A model generated the notes under the pieces. The model did no database searches. It was not told the origin of the DNA and worked only from the letters and a program-made list of their open reading frames with translations. A DNA stretch of 64,000 bases from Tumebacillus sp. BK434 (lineage in GTDB: Bacteria; Bacillota; Bacilli; Tumebacillales; Tumebacillaceae), in assembly GCF_004340785.1 (NCBI RefSeq), contig NZ_SLXS01000001.1:62001-126000 (forward strand). Direction: 5' to 3'. Both the position numbers and the translations under genes were made by a program. This document shows positions 43,891 through 53,126 of this stretch, in pieces (position 1 is the first letter of the stretch; each line of letters starts with the position of its first letter).

Positions 43891-44964
43891 TTGTCTAACG
43901 ATCGTAAAGCGGCTTTGGATATGGCGTTGCGCCAGATTGAGAAACAGTTCGGGAAAGGCTCTGTCATGCGTCTTGGGGAAGCGGCTTCCAACTTCAACGT
44001 GGAAACTGTTTCGACCGGTTCGCTGGCTGTAGATATTGCACTCGGCGTCGGCGGGTTCCCGCGCGGCCGGATCATCGAAGTATACGGACCGGAATCCTCC
44101 GGTAAAACGACCGTCACCCTGCACGCGATCGCCGAGGTGCAGCGCACCGGCGGTCAGGCGGCGTTCATCGACGCCGAGCACGCGCTCGACCCGGTGTATG
44201 CGCAGAAGCTGGGCGTCAACATCGACGAGCTCCTGATCGCTCAGCCTGACACCGGCGAACAGGCGCTGGAGATCGCGGAGGCGCTCGTCCGCTCCGGCGC
44301 GGTTGACATGATCGTCGTCGACTCCGTTGCGGCGCTCGTGCCGAAAGCGGAGATCGAAGGCGACATGGGCGACTCCCACGTCGGTCTGCAAGCCCGCCTG
44401 ATGTCGCAGGCGCTGCGCAAGCTGGCCGGCGCGATCAACAAGTCGAAGACGATTGCGATCTTCATCAACCAGATCCGTGAGAAAGTCGGCGTGATGTTCG
44501 GCAACCCGGAGACCACCACCGGCGGCCGTGCGCTGAAGTTTTACTCCACCGTCCGTCTAGAAGTCCGCCGTGCCGAAGTGCTCAAGCAAGGCAACGACAT
44601 GGTCGGCAGCCGCACCCGCATCAAGGTCGTCAAGAACAAGGTGGCGCCGCCGTTCAAGCAGGCGGAAGTCGACCTGATGTTTGGCGAAGGCATCTCCCGC
44701 GAAGGCACGCTCGTCGACATGGGCACCGAGCTCGACATCATCAACAAGTCGGGCGCCTGGTACTCCTACGAAGGCGAACGCCTCGGCCAGGGCCGTGAGA
44801 ACGCGAAGCAGTTCCTGAAAGACCATCCGGAGCTGGCGGCGAAGGTCGACGGGCTGATCCGCGAACACTTCCAGGTCGGCAAAGCGGCCGCGCCGGAGTT
44901 CAAAGCGACTGCCGAAGAGCAGGCCGATCAAGAAGCGGACGAACTGCTCGGTCTCGACCTGTAA
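43891..44964 (+). CDS. recA: Recombinase RecA
   Basis: A 357-residue strand-exchange ATPase. Walker A is GPESSGKT at 66-73; the MAW region [13 protein letters not shown], Walker [13 protein letters not shown], and the L2 loop with [23 protein letters not shown] in two blocks are all standard. The acidic C-terminal tail ([16 protein letters not shown]) is present. RecA drives homologous recombination and LexA cleavage in the SOS response. The TTG start follows AAGGGGAG. A LexA box overlaps its promoter. recX follows ten bases later and is probably co-transcribed. Confidence 0.98.
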   Translation: MSNDRKAALDMALRQIEKQFGKGSVMRLGEAASNFNVETVSTGSLAVDIALGVGGFPRGRIIEVYGPESSGKTTVTLHAIAEVQRTGGQAAFIDAEHALDPVYAQKLGVNIDELLIAQPDTGEQALEIAEALVRSGAVDMIVVDSVAALVPKAEIEGDMGDSHVGLQARLMSQALRKLAGAINKSKTIAIFINQIREKVGVMFGNPETTTGGRALKFYSTVRLEVRRAEVLKQGNDMVGSRTRIKVVKNKVAPPFKQAEVDLMFGEGISREGTLVDMGTELDIINKSGAWYSYEGERLGQGRENAKQFLKDHPELAAKVDGLIREHFQVGKAAAPEFKATAEEQADQEADELLGLDL

Positions 44965-44974
44965 GGCGTATCCT

Positions 44975-45667
44975 ATGCAAGAGAAGAAAAAGCAGCAAGA
45001 GCAACCGGAATTTCGGGGCGGTCAATTGACCGCCCTTTCTGTGCAGAAAGCAAGTCCCGACCGGCTGAACGTGTTTGTGGACGATGAGTTCCTGATGGGG
45101 GTCTACCGCGAAGTGGCGCTCAAGCACCGCTTGAAAAAGGGGCTGCAAGTCACGGTAGAGCTGCTCGAGGCGGTGTGGCGGGACGAGGTCGTGTACAAGG
45201 CGAAGGAAGCGGCCGTGCATTACCTGTCCTTTCGTCACCGCTCAAAAAAGGAGATGGCCGACTATCTGTCCGGCAAAGACCTGTTCGACGAAGCGGTCGT
45301 CAACATGACGCTCGAATGGCTCGTCGAAAGCGGCTACCTCAACGACAACGACTTCGCCCGGCAGTGGGTGGAGAACCGCATGCGGAGCCGTCCGCGCGGC
45401 AAAGCGATGCTGAAGTGGGAGTTGAAGCAAAAGGGGATCGAGTCGGATCACATCGCTGAAGCGCTGGACGAAGTGTTCGATGACGAACTGGAAGTGGAAG
45501 GCGCGATTCGTCTGCTGGAGAAAAAAGTTGGCCGCAAAACGCTGCAATTCACATTCGAAGAACAGCGGAAACTGGCGCAACATCTGGCGAGACGGGGCTT
45601 TTCCTCGTCTGTGATCAAGGACGCCCTGCGCCGTTTCATATCTCTCGCCAATCTTGACAATGATTGA
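44975..45667 (+). CDS. recX: Regulatory protein RecX
   Basis: A 230-residue helical protein made of three-helix RecX repeats (AVHYLSFRHRSKKEMADYL; WLVESGYLNDNDFARQWVE; QKGIESDHIAEALDEV). The N-terminal 70 residues form a beta-rich extension common in Firmicutes. RecX binds the RecA filament and modulates its assembly. It lies ten bases after recA with only a weak ribosome binding site (TAAGGCG). A consensus-like promoter for rny begins inside its 3' end. Confidence 0.92.
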   Translation: MQEKKKQQEQPEFRGGQLTALSVQKASPDRLNVFVDDEFLMGVYREVALKHRLKKGLQVTVELLEAVWRDEVVYKAKEAAVHYLSFRHRSKKEMADYLSGKDLFDEAVVNMTLEWLVESGYLNDNDFARQWVENRMRSRPRGKAMLKWELKQKGIESDHIAEALDEVFDDELEVEGAIRLLEKKVGRKTLQFTFEEQRKLAQHLARRGFSSSVIKDALRRFISLANLDND

Positions 45668-45682
45668 CACAGACGATAGAAT
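45654..45682 (+). promoter_or_regulatory. Sigma-A promoter for rny
   Basis: Perfect TTGACA (45654-45659), 17-base spacer, TAGAAT (45677-45682), overlapping the recX stop codon. Confidence 0.75.
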
Positions 45683-45791
45683 TAATATTGCGTATAAACA
45701 GCTTGATCATTCTCTCGTGGAAGTAGCTTCGCATACCGGGATTGCGTCAGACATGCTTGGAATTATTTGAACTGAGCAAGGAGGCGCCACC

Positions 45792-47333
45792 ATGGATTCC
45801 TTACTCCCGATCTTGTTATCGGTGATCTTCTTGGCAGTCGGTCTTGTTGGAGGCTATCTGGTTCGCCGCAACATCGCAGAGGGCAAATTGGCCGCTGCTG
45901 AGCTGCGCGCAGAGCAGATCTTGGACACTGCAGCAAAAGAAGCCGAGGCGAAGAAGAAGGAAGCAATTTTAGAGGCGAAAGAAGAAGTACACAAGCTACG
46001 TTCCGAAGCTGAAAAAGACACTCGCGAGCGCCGCAATGAGATCCAGCGGCTCGAACGTCGCCTGTTGCAAAAAGAGGAGACGCTCGACCGCAAGACCGAA
46101 TCCATTGAGAAGCGCGGGGAAGTCTTATCGAATAAAGAACGTATGATTGAGGAGACCAAGGAGCGCGCAGATGCGATGCTCCGCGAGCAGGTCGCCGAGC
46201 TGGAGCGGATTTCCGGACTGACTCGCGATGATGCCCGTCAATTGATCCTCACCAATGTGGAAAATGAATGCCGTCACGAAGCGGCAATCATGATGAAAGA
46301 GATCGAGCAGCAAGCGAAAGAAGAAGCTGAAAAGAAGGCGAAGGAAATCATCGCAACCTCCATTCAGCGTTGCGCTGCCGACCATGTCGCCGAAACGACC
46401 GTCTCCGTCGTCGCTTTGCCGAACGACGAGATGAAAGGTCGCATCATCGGCCGCGAAGGCCGAAACATTCGTGCGCTGGAGACGCTCACCGGGATCGATC
46501 TGATCATCGACGATACGCCGGAAGCGGTCATCCTCTCCGGTTTCGACCCGGTACGCCGGGAGATCGCACGCGTTGCTTTAGAGAAGTTGGTTGCTGACGG
46601 GCGGATCCACCCGGCCCGCATCGAGGAAATGGTGGAAAAGGCTCGCCGCGAAATCGACGAGCGCATCCGCGAAGAGGGCGAACAAGCCACCTTCGAAACA
46701 GGGGTGCATGGAATTCACCCCGACCTGATCAAAGTTCTTGGACGTCTCAAGTATCGTACAAGCTACGGTCAAAACGTTCTCAAACACTCGATCGAAGTGG
46801 CCCATCTCGCCGGTCTCATGGCTGCCGAGCTGGGGCTCGATGTACAACTTGCGAAACGTGCTGGCTTGATCCACGACATTGGCAAAGCGATCACTCATGA
46901 GGTGGAAGGCTCCCATGTCGAGATCGGTGTGGAACTTGCGAAGAAGTACAAGGAACACCCGATTGTGGTCAACGCGATTGGAGCGCATCACGGTGATATC
47001 GAATTCACATCGCCGATCTCCATGCTGGTAGCAGCGGCTGACGCATTGTCGGCTGCACGTCCGGGGGCACGCCGTGAAACGCTTGACATTTACATCAAGC
47101 GTCTTGAAAAATTGGAAGAAATCGCCGAGTCCTTTGACGGCGTAGAAAAGTCATATGCCATTCAGGCTGGACGTGAAGTACGAATTATTGTCAAACCTGA
47201 GCAAATTGACGACGCAGAATCGGTACGCGTTGCACGTGAGATTTCCAAACGAATCGAGAATGAACTCGATTACCCTGGACAAATCAAAGTTACGGTCATC
47301 CGGGAGACCCGAGCCGTCGAATACGCAAAATAA
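45792..47333 (+). CDS. rny: Ribonuclease Y
   Basis: A 513-residue membrane-anchored endoribonuclease that initiates bulk mRNA decay in Bacilli. An N-terminal hydrophobic anchor (about 3-22) is followed by a long charged coiled coil (30-190), a KH domain ([15 protein letters not shown]) and an HD domain with LIHDIGKA (H361, D362). The length is typical of the family. AAGGAGGCG precedes the ATG. It has its own promoter within recX and a terminator overlapping its stop codon, so it is a single-gene unit. Confidence 0.97.
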   Translation: MDSLLPILLSVIFLAVGLVGGYLVRRNIAEGKLAAAELRAEQILDTAAKEAEAKKKEAILEAKEEVHKLRSEAEKDTRERRNEIQRLERRLLQKEETLDRKTESIEKRGEVLSNKERMIEETKERADAMLREQVAELERISGLTRDDARQLILTNVENECRHEAAIMMKEIEQQAKEEAEKKAKEIIATSIQRCAADHVAETTVSVVALPNDEMKGRIIGREGRNIRALETLTGIDLIIDDTPEAVILSGFDPVRREIARVALEKLVADGRIHPARIEEMVEKARREIDERIREEGEQATFETGVHGIHPDLIKVLGRLKYRTSYGQNVLKHSIEVAHLAGLMAAELGLDVQLAKRAGLIHDIGKAITHEVEGSHVEIGVELAKKYKEHPIVVNAIGAHHGDIEFTSPISMLVAAADALSAARPGARRETLDIYIKRLEKLEEIAESFDGVEKSYAIQAGREVRIIVKPEQIDDAESVRVAREISKRIENELDYPGQIKVTVIRETRAVEYAK

Positions 47334-47362
47334 AGTAGCCCTTATGGCTACTTTATTTTTTT
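47328..47362 (+). terminator. Intrinsic terminator overlapping the rny stop
   Basis: Perfect 13-base arms AAATAAAGTAGCC (47328-47340) and GGCTACTTTATTT (47346-47358), five-base loop, T-run to 47362. Confidence 0.9.
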
Positions 47363-47442
47363 CTGCTCAATTTTTACCTGAAGGAATTTGCCGAAGGGTA
47401 AGCGAATAGGTGGAAGGTGACATCTTGACTTGAAGGGTTGGA

Positions 47443-47955
47443 TTGCGATTGGCAAAACTTCGATTGAAGGAAACGCCGGGCACGAATCTGCTCGTTTCGA
47501 TGCTGATTCGTTATCCCGAGCTCTCCTCACTCCGTTTGAACGCGCGAGCAGGCATGCTCACGTTTACCATATTGGTCAAAGGCGAAGTGGCGGACGACAA
47601 GGGCCGTGAATTCGCAGCGACTTGCACCGATTATTTCCTGGCTTGCCGCGAGCTGGAGCCGGGGTTTGCTCCGCTCGGCAAGATCGGCCATGCGCTGATG
47701 GAGGGCGTGACGATCTTAACGTACGAACAGCAGGTGGACGCCTTGCACCTGAGCGAACTGTCTTTATTCACGCAACTCGTGCGCGAGTTTTATGCCGGGA
47801 TGGTCGGCAGCGATCTGCTTCCGCTGCAGGAGGCGGAACTTGATGCGCAAGAAGAGATCATTGCGGGTATCTTAGGAGAAAAGGAGACCTTGCGCCACGA
47901 GGATTCGATCGTTGCTTACCGTGATGGCGGGAAGGTGTTCGTCTACAACAAGTAA
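47443..47955 (+). CDS. Protein of unknown function between rny and ymdB
   Basis: A 170-residue soluble, acidic protein I do not recognise. The first 60 residues look beta-rich (LRLNARAGMLTFTILVKGEV) and the rest helical (TYEQQVDALHLSELSLFTQLV), ending with a short strand (IVAYRDGGKVFVYNK). The TTG start has GAAGGG five bases upstream; a second in-frame TTG lies at 47449. It is followed by ymdB after 46 bases. B. subtilis has no gene here, so this is a candidate lineage-specific insertion in a conserved region. Confidence 0.65.
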   Translation: MRLAKLRLKETPGTNLLVSMLIRYPELSSLRLNARAGMLTFTILVKGEVADDKGREFAATCTDYFLACRELEPGFAPLGKIGHALMEGVTILTYEQQVDALHLSELSLFTQLVREFYAGMVGSDLLPLQEAELDAQEEIIAGILGEKETLRHEDSIVAYRDGGKVFVYNK

Positions 47956-48001
47956 CAAATGCAGAAACAAGAAGAATGGAACATAGACCGGAGGAAATGC
48001 T

Positions 48002-48814
48002 GTGCGCATTTTGTTTTTAGGAGACATCGTTGGACACCCGGGCAAGCAGATGGTGGAGCAGTGGATGCCGAAGCTGATGAAACGCTTCCAACCTGACATC
48101 ACCATCGCCAATGCCGAAAATATCGCACCGAATGGACGGGGCATCACCGAACGGCTGGCCGAAGCGCTGTTCGATGTGGAAGTCGACATTTTGACGCTGG
48201 GCAACCACGCGTTTGATCAAAAGGAATCCTTGCAGTTGATCGGCACGGACCGCCGCATCGTCCGCCCGGCGAACTATCCGGACGGCGCGCCCGGCCAAGG
48301 CTACACGCTGTGCAAGGCGGGCAACTCACAGGTGGCGATCATCTCGCTGCTCGGACGCTCGTTCATGGGCGATTATGACGACCCGTTTCGCAAGGCAGAC
48401 CAGATCCTCGCCGAGATCGGCGACAAGACGAAACATATCTTCCTCGACCTCCATGCCGAAGCGACGGCGGAAAAAGCCGCGCTGGCGACCTATCTGTCCG
48501 GTCGCGTCTCGGCGGTCGTCGGCACCCATACGCACGTGCAGACGGCCGATGAGCGGATTCTGGCCGGCGGTACGGCCTTCTTGACCGATGTCGGGATGTG
48601 CGGACCGTACGAGTCGATCATCGGGTTCCACAAAGACGGCGTCATCCAAAAGTTTTTGATGCAAATGCCGTCCCGTTTTGAAGTTCCACAAGGAGATGCA
48701 CAGCTGCACGGCGTATTTATAGAAACAAACGAGCTTGGACGCGCTGTCTCCATCGAGCGCATTTCGATCACCCCGGATCGTCCGTGGGGCGATTCAAACT
48801 TCAGTTTAAAATAA
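48002..48814 (+). CDS. ymdB: YmdB family metallophosphoesterase
   Basis: A 270-residue phosphodiesterase. Metal-binding motifs are LFLGDIVGHPG at the start, NAENIAPNGRG, LTLGNHAFDQ and GTHTHVQTADE, matching the YmdB calcineurin-like fold. B. subtilis YmdB hydrolyses 2',3'-cyclic nucleotides and influences biofilm and motility switching. The GTG start is preceded by CGGAGG. rny-ymdB-spoVS order is conserved in Bacilli. Confidence 0.95.
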   Translation: MRILFLGDIVGHPGKQMVEQWMPKLMKRFQPDITIANAENIAPNGRGITERLAEALFDVEVDILTLGNHAFDQKESLQLIGTDRRIVRPANYPDGAPGQGYTLCKAGNSQVAIISLLGRSFMGDYDDPFRKADQILAEIGDKTKHIFLDLHAEATAEKAALATYLSGRVSAVVGTHTHVQTADERILAGGTAFLTDVGMCGPYESIIGFHKDGVIQKFLMQMPSRFEVPQGDAQLHGVFIETNELGRAVSIERISITPDRPWGDSNFSLK

Positions 48815-48883
48815 AATTAAATACCCACTTCTTTCTCCTTTAAGGATCGCTGGTGGAATTTTGAGAAAATTTCACGCATTTCA

Positions 48884-48910
48884 GAAGGAATTAATTTGGT
48901 CTGCGCGAAT
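48884..48910 (+). promoter_or_regulatory. Sigma-H promoter of spoVS
   Basis: GAAGGAATT (48884-48892) matches the sigma-H -35 consensus RnAGGAwWW fully; after 11 bases CGCGAAT (48904-48910) matches the -10 RnnGAAT except the first base. spoVS is a sigma-H gene in B. subtilis. Confidence 0.75.
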
Positions 48911-48961
48911 ATAGATAACAGTGTCCTAACCTAACGATCCAATCTAAAGGAGGTACTTGAA

Positions 48962-49222
48962 GTGGATGTATTAAAAGTTTCAGCAAAATCCAACCCTAAT
49001 TCTGTAGCTGGAGCATTGGCAGGTGTCCTTCGCGAACGGGGCAATGCTGAGATCCAAGCGATCGGGGCGGGCGCACTCAATCAGGCCGTGAAGGCGGTGG
49101 CGATTGCACGGGGCTTTGTCGCACCTAGCGGCGTTGACCTGATCTGCATCCCTGCTTTTACTGATATCATTATTGATGGCGAAGAACGCACCGCGATCAA
49201 ACTGATTGTTGAACCCAGGTAA
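48962..49222 (+). CDS. spoVS: Stage V sporulation protein S
   Basis: An 86-residue Alba-like protein, almost identical in layout to B. subtilis SpoVS: LKVSAKSNPNSVAGALAG, QAIGAGALNQAVKAVAIARG and the PAFTDIIIDGEERTAIK end. SpoVS affects septation and spore coat/cortex completion; the Alba fold suggests nucleic-acid binding. AAAGGAGGT precedes the GTG, and a near-consensus sigma-H promoter lies 52-78 bases upstream. A terminator follows. Confidence 0.97.
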   Translation: MDVLKVSAKSNPNSVAGALAGVLRERGNAEIQAIGAGALNQAVKAVAIARGFVAPSGVDLICIPAFTDIIIDGEERTAIKLIVEPR

Positions 49223-49257
49223 GAGAGAACTTATTGCTCTTATACATTTTACGACCT

Positions 49258-49287
49258 CCTGTTTATCACCCGATAAGCAGGTTTTTT
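49258..49287 (+). terminator. Intrinsic terminator after spoVS
   Basis: CCTGTTTATC (49258-49267) pairs with GATAAGCAGG (49272-49281) with one wobble; six T follow. Confidence 0.85.
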
Positions 49288-49340
49288 CATATTTATAAGC
49301 GAATCAGTAACGACTACATACGTTGAGGGGAGTTCTGCAG

Positions 49341-50288
49341 ATGAGTACGAAACCATTGATTATTGACGGACATGCCGATATTCTCTACCGCATGGAAACG
49401 GAAGGGCTGCGTTTTCAAGACACGACCGGCCAACTGCATCTGAGCAAAGACCGCATCGCCAAGGCGGGCATCGACCTGCAGTTTTTCGTCCTGTTCGTGG
49501 AGCCGAAACATGATCCGGCCGCGCAGTTGAAGATCCATTTGAGTATGATTGAACAGTTTTATGACGAAGTGGTCGCTGGAGCCAACTTCCGCCCGGTCTT
49601 GAAAAAAGGCGATTTGGAGCGCAACCTGGCGGACGGCGCAACCTCCGGCCTGTTGTCGATCGAAGGCGGCGACTGTATCCAGTCCGACCTGCGCATCCTG
49701 CGGGCGATGTACCGCTTGGGCGTGCGTGCCATGGGGCTGACCTGGAACCATGGCAACTGCATCGCCGACGGCTGCGGGGAGCGGGTCGACCGCGGTTTGA
49801 CGGCGTTTGGCCGCGAGGTGGTGGGCGAGATGAACCGGCTTGGCATGATCGTCGATGTCGCTCACCTCGGGGAGAAAGGGTTCTGGGACGTGATGGAGAT
49901 CGCCCAAGCGCCGGTGATCGCGTCGCACGCCAATGCCCGGGCGATCTATGACCATCGCCGCAACCTGTACGATGACCAGCTGAAGGCGCTGTTTGCCACC
50001 GGCGGGCTGGTTGGCGTGACCTTTGTGCCGATGTTTGTCGGCGAGGGCACGGTGTCGATCGACGATCTGCTGCGCCATGTTGACCACATTTTAAAGCTCG
50101 GCGGCGAAGACCACCTCGGCATCGGCTCGGACTTTGACGGCATTGAGCGCACGCTGACCGACCTGCGCCATGGAGGAGACCTGCCCAACCTGCAGGAGCG
50201 CCTGCTGCGGGAATATGGCGAGACGGTGATGCGAAAGATAATGGGTGGAAACTTTAAGCGCGTGATCGACAGCGTGTTGAAGGGGTAG
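49341..50288 (+). CDS. Membrane dipeptidase family protein (peptidase M19)
   Basis: A 315-residue TIM-barrel metallopeptidase of the renal dipeptidase family. Metal motifs are IDGHADI at the N-terminus, a central GGD segment, IVDVAHLGEKGFWDV, SHANARAIYDHRRN and GSDFDGIER. No signal peptide is present, so it is cytoplasmic. Bacterial members hydrolyse dipeptides, sometimes D-amino-acid containing, such as peptidoglycan fragments. ATG 49341 follows GAGGGGAG by eight bases. It forms a short operon with the PHP gene starting three bases after its stop. Confidence 0.9.
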   Translation: MSTKPLIIDGHADILYRMETEGLRFQDTTGQLHLSKDRIAKAGIDLQFFVLFVEPKHDPAAQLKIHLSMIEQFYDEVVAGANFRPVLKKGDLERNLADGATSGLLSIEGGDCIQSDLRILRAMYRLGVRAMGLTWNHGNCIADGCGERVDRGLTAFGREVVGEMNRLGMIVDVAHLGEKGFWDVMEIAQAPVIASHANARAIYDHRRNLYDDQLKALFATGGLVGVTFVPMFVGEGTVSIDDLLRHVDHILKLGGEDHLGIGSDFDGIERTLTDLRHGGDLPNLQERLLREYGETVMRKIMGGNFKRVIDSVLKG

Positions 50289-50291
50289 AGG

Positions 50292-51125
50292 ATGATGCAA
50301 CTGGCAGATTTGCATGCGCATACGACCGCCAGCGACGGCACGTTCACACCGCGTCAACTGGTCGAACTGGCCAAGCAAAACGGCTTGGCTGCCGTCGCAG
50401 TCACCGACCATGATACGACAGACGGACTGGCCGCAGCATGGGCAGCCGGACGCGAACTCGGCGTCGACGTGGTGCCGGGCATCGAGCTGAGCACGACGTT
50501 CGAAGGTCGGGAAGTTCATGTGCTGGGCTATTATTACGACCCGGAGCATGAGGAGCTGCGCGACTTGACTGCGCGGATGCGCGAAGACCGCCTGAACCGC
50601 CTCGACAAGATGATCGGCCGCCTGCAGGACGCGGGTGTCTCGATCAACAAGCAGGAGGTGCTGGAAGAAGCGCAAGGCGCGGTCGGACGTCCGCATATCG
50701 CGCGCGTCTTGATCAAGAAAGGATATGTCCGGGACATTCCGGAAGCGTTTGAACAATACCTCGGCTCCGGCAAGATCGGCTATGTCGAGCGGTTGAAAGT
50801 ATCGCCTGCCGAAGCGGTGCCATTGATCTTGCGCGCCGGCGGCGTGCCGGTGATCGCCCATCCGGGGCTAGTCGGCAAAGATTATCTGTTCGACACGCTG
50901 GTGCCGCTCGGGCTGGTCGGCTTGGAAGCGCATCATCCCGATCATCCGGCGGAGCAGCGAAAGCATTACGAACAGCTCGCCCGCCACCACGGGCTGCTGG
51001 CGACGGGCGGTTCCGATTTTCACGGCAGCGGCGCGGAGCATCGCGGGGCGCTGGGATCAGTGCATGTGCCGTACACGGTCGTCGAAACACTGCGCGAGAA
51101 AGCTGCGTACAAAGGCTGGACATAA
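50292..51125 (+). CDS. PHP domain phosphoesterase (RNase AM/YciV-like)
   Basis: A 277-residue PHP-domain protein. Metal motifs are DLHAHTTASDG, VTDHDTTDGL, PGIELSTTFEGREVHVLGY and late GGSDFHG. Architecture and length match the TrpH/YciV family; E. coli YciV (RNase AM) is a 5'-3' exoribonuclease that also acts on 3',5'-bisnucleotides. Activity here is inferred. AAGGGG and AGAGG precede two adjacent ATG codons (50292, 50295), and either may start it. It is likely co-transcribed with the dipeptidase. Confidence 0.9.
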   Translation: MMQLADLHAHTTASDGTFTPRQLVELAKQNGLAAVAVTDHDTTDGLAAAWAAGRELGVDVVPGIELSTTFEGREVHVLGYYYDPEHEELRDLTARMREDRLNRLDKMIGRLQDAGVSINKQEVLEEAQGAVGRPHIARVLIKKGYVRDIPEAFEQYLGSGKIGYVERLKVSPAEAVPLILRAGGVPVIAHPGLVGKDYLFDTLVPLGLVGLEAHHPDHPAEQRKHYEQLARHHGLLATGGSDFHGSGAEHRGALGSVHVPYTVVETLREKAAYKGWT

Positions 51126-51130
51126 CTCTC

Positions 51131-51161
51131 AAGGCCGCCTGTTATTACAGGCGGCCTTTTT
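51131..51161 (+). terminator. Intrinsic terminator after the PHP gene
   Basis: Perfect 12-base arms AAGGCCGCCTGT (51131-51142) and ACAGGCGGCCTT (51147-51158), loop TATT, T-run to 51161. Confidence 0.92.
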
Positions 51162-51200
51162 GCGTGGCGGGGTGGCCTGGCGGGCACGATAAGTTTGAAA

Positions 51201-51229
51201 TTGTCGCTCGAACAGGACTTCGCTATAAT
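51201..51229 (+). promoter_or_regulatory. Sigma-A promoter very close to the pduL start
   Basis: TTGTCG (51201-51206) and perfect TATAAT (51224-51229), 17-base spacing. Predicted initiation near 51236 leaves a leader of only about eight bases before ATG 51244, cutting through the GAGGGGG that looks like the ribosome binding site. Confidence 0.6.
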
Positions 51230-51243
51230 GAGGGGGTATCTGG

Positions 51244-51906
51244 ATGAATATACCGGTCGGTGTTTCGGCAAGGCATGTGCATGTCAGCCAGCAGGATCTC
51301 GAAGCGTTGTTTGGGCCGGGTGCTGCCTTGCACCCGAAAAAAGAGCTGTCGCAGCCAGGGCAGTTTGCCTCCGAAGAGACGGTGGATCTGCAAGGCCCGC
51401 GCGGCACGATCGAAAAGGTGCGCATCTTAGGTCCGGTGCGCCCGCAGACGCAAGTGGAAATATCCAAAACGGATGCGGTCAAGCTTGGCGTGGAAGCGCC
51501 CGTCCGCGAGTCCGGTGATATACAAGGCAGTGCAGGGCTCTTGCTGATCGGTCCGCAAGGCCATCTGGAACTGCAGACCGGCGTGATCGTCGCCGCGCGC
51601 CATGTGCATTTTTCGGTAGAGGATGCACGGAAGTTCGGGGTGCACAACGGTGATGAGCTCGACTTGCAGGTGCAAGGGGAGCGCGGTCTGATCTTCAACC
51701 ATGTGGCGGCACGGGTGAGCAAAGCGTACCAGCTCGATTTCCATCTCGACACCGATGAAGCGAATGCAGCCGGCCTGCATACTGGTGACGAGGTGGAGCT
51801 TGTCGAGGTGCATGATCTGCACGCCGACGTAGATTTCCGCGGAAATGAAGAAAAACGTGACATTTCGACGCCTGTCGCCGCTGAGCGCCAGCGCGTCATG
51901 AAGTGA
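51244..51906 (+). CDS. pduL: Phosphate propanoyltransferase (PduL-type phosphotransacylase)
   Basis: A 220-residue PduL-family enzyme exchanging CoA and phosphate on short acyl groups (acetyl or propionyl). The two beta-barrel repeats each start with the zinc-binding SARHVHVSQ / AARHVHFSVEDA motif, and HNGDELDLQV is typical. No microcompartment encapsulation peptide or shell genes are nearby, so it is likely a cytosolic acetate/propionate enzyme substituting for Pta. It has its own promoter. mnmH follows after 15 bases. Confidence 0.92.
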   Translation: MNIPVGVSARHVHVSQQDLEALFGPGAALHPKKELSQPGQFASEETVDLQGPRGTIEKVRILGPVRPQTQVEISKTDAVKLGVEAPVRESGDIQGSAGLLLIGPQGHLELQTGVIVAARHVHFSVEDARKFGVHNGDELDLQVQGERGLIFNHVAARVSKAYQLDFHLDTDEANAAGLHTGDEVELVEVHDLHADVDFRGNEEKRDISTPVAAERQRVMK

Positions 51907-51921
51907 TGGAGAGGAACAAGT

Positions 51922-53010
51922 ATGGCGTTTAAAGAGATTGGAATCGAGCGGCTGTATGAAGTGCCGGGGCGCGTGCTGATCGATGTGCGCTCCCCGGGCG
52001 AATTTTTGGAAGGGACGATCCCGGGCAGTGTCAATGTGCCGCTGTTTACCGATGAAGAGCGGGCGCTGATCGGCACCGTCTACAAGCGGGAAAGTCCGGC
52101 GGCGGCGCGACGACTGGCGATGTTGACCGTCTCGTCGAAGATCCCGCAGATCGTCGAACAGATGGAAAGGCTGATGCAGCAAGGTGAGCTGGTGATTTAT
52201 TGCTGGCGCGGCGGGATGCGCAGCTATGCGGCCTGCACGTTCATGGATCTGCTCAAATATCCGATCGTGCGCTTGAAGGGCGGTTACCGCGCTTACCGCC
52301 AGCTGGTGATGACCGAGCTTGGCGCCTACGCGGGCCTGCAAAGTCAGGTGATCGTCCTGCACGGTCTGACCGGGGTCGGGAAGACCCGCGCGCTGCTGAT
52401 GCTCAAAGAGCACGGGCACCAGGTGCTCGACCTCGAAGGCATGGCCAACCACCGCGGATCGGTGTTCGGCTCGATCGGGCTTGGCGAGTCACACAACCAA
52501 AAGACGTTCGATTCGCACCTGTGGGAAGCGTTGCGCGAGCTCGACCCGACCCGGCCGGTGTTTATGGAAGCGGAGAGCCGCCGCATCGGCCGCTCGGTGA
52601 TGCCGGAGTGGCTGGAGCGGGACAAAAAGTCGGGCTGCCACGTACTGCTCGAAGCGTCGATGGAACAGCGGGTGCAGCGGTTGCTGGAAGACTATCTGCC
52701 GCATGAAGACGAGCTGATCAAGAGTCAGCTTGGCGAAGCGCTGGCAGCGATCCAACGCCGCATCTCCCGCGAGGAGTATGACTGGCTGGAAACGCAGCTG
52801 AGCAACCACGCCTACGACCGTTTCTGCGGCCGGCTGCTGGAGCTGTACTACGACCCGAAGTACAAGCACAAACTCGCCAGCTATCAGGCGGAGATGCTCC
52901 GGATCGACGGTGATGATCTGGAAGACGCAGTGTACAAGCTGGAAGCGCTGGCAACCGAGCTTGGAGAATCTCGTGCTGAAGCGGTCATCGCGGGAAGAAA
53001 TGGAATATAA
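51922..53010 (+). CDS. mnmH: tRNA 2-selenouridine synthase MnmH (SelU)
   Basis: A 362-residue two-domain protein: an N-terminal rhodanese domain with the catalytic cysteine C94 in YCWRGGMRS, and a C-terminal P-loop domain with GLTGVGKT near 147-154. MnmH replaces the sulfur of 2-thiouridine at the tRNA wobble position with selenium, via a geranylated intermediate. The reaction needs selenophosphate from SelD; no selD is in this window. The ATG follows GGAGAGGAAC. It follows pduL closely, without an evident functional link. Confidence 0.92.
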   Translation: MAFKEIGIERLYEVPGRVLIDVRSPGEFLEGTIPGSVNVPLFTDEERALIGTVYKRESPAAARRLAMLTVSSKIPQIVEQMERLMQQGELVIYCWRGGMRSYAACTFMDLLKYPIVRLKGGYRAYRQLVMTELGAYAGLQSQVIVLHGLTGVGKTRALLMLKEHGHQVLDLEGMANHRGSVFGSIGLGESHNQKTFDSHLWEALRELDPTRPVFMEAESRRIGRSVMPEWLERDKKSGCHVLLEASMEQRVQRLLEDYLPHEDELIKSQLGEALAAIQRRISREEYDWLETQLSNHAYDRFCGRLLELYYDPKYKHKLASYQAEMLRIDGDDLEDAVYKLEALATELGESRAEAVIAGRNGI

Positions 53011-53126
53011 AACAGCTCGTTTTACGTCACGAGGATCGTCAGGGCGTAACGAGATGGAAGAAAAGACAGTACGGAGTACGCCATGCTACCTGTTGCGCAT
53101 GGCGGGAACTTGAAGGAGTGTATACG

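Noticed and set aside
52910-53113. 67-codon frame across the end of mnmH
   Set aside because: It is an out-of-frame shadow of mnmH continuing into a gap, without ribosome binding site.
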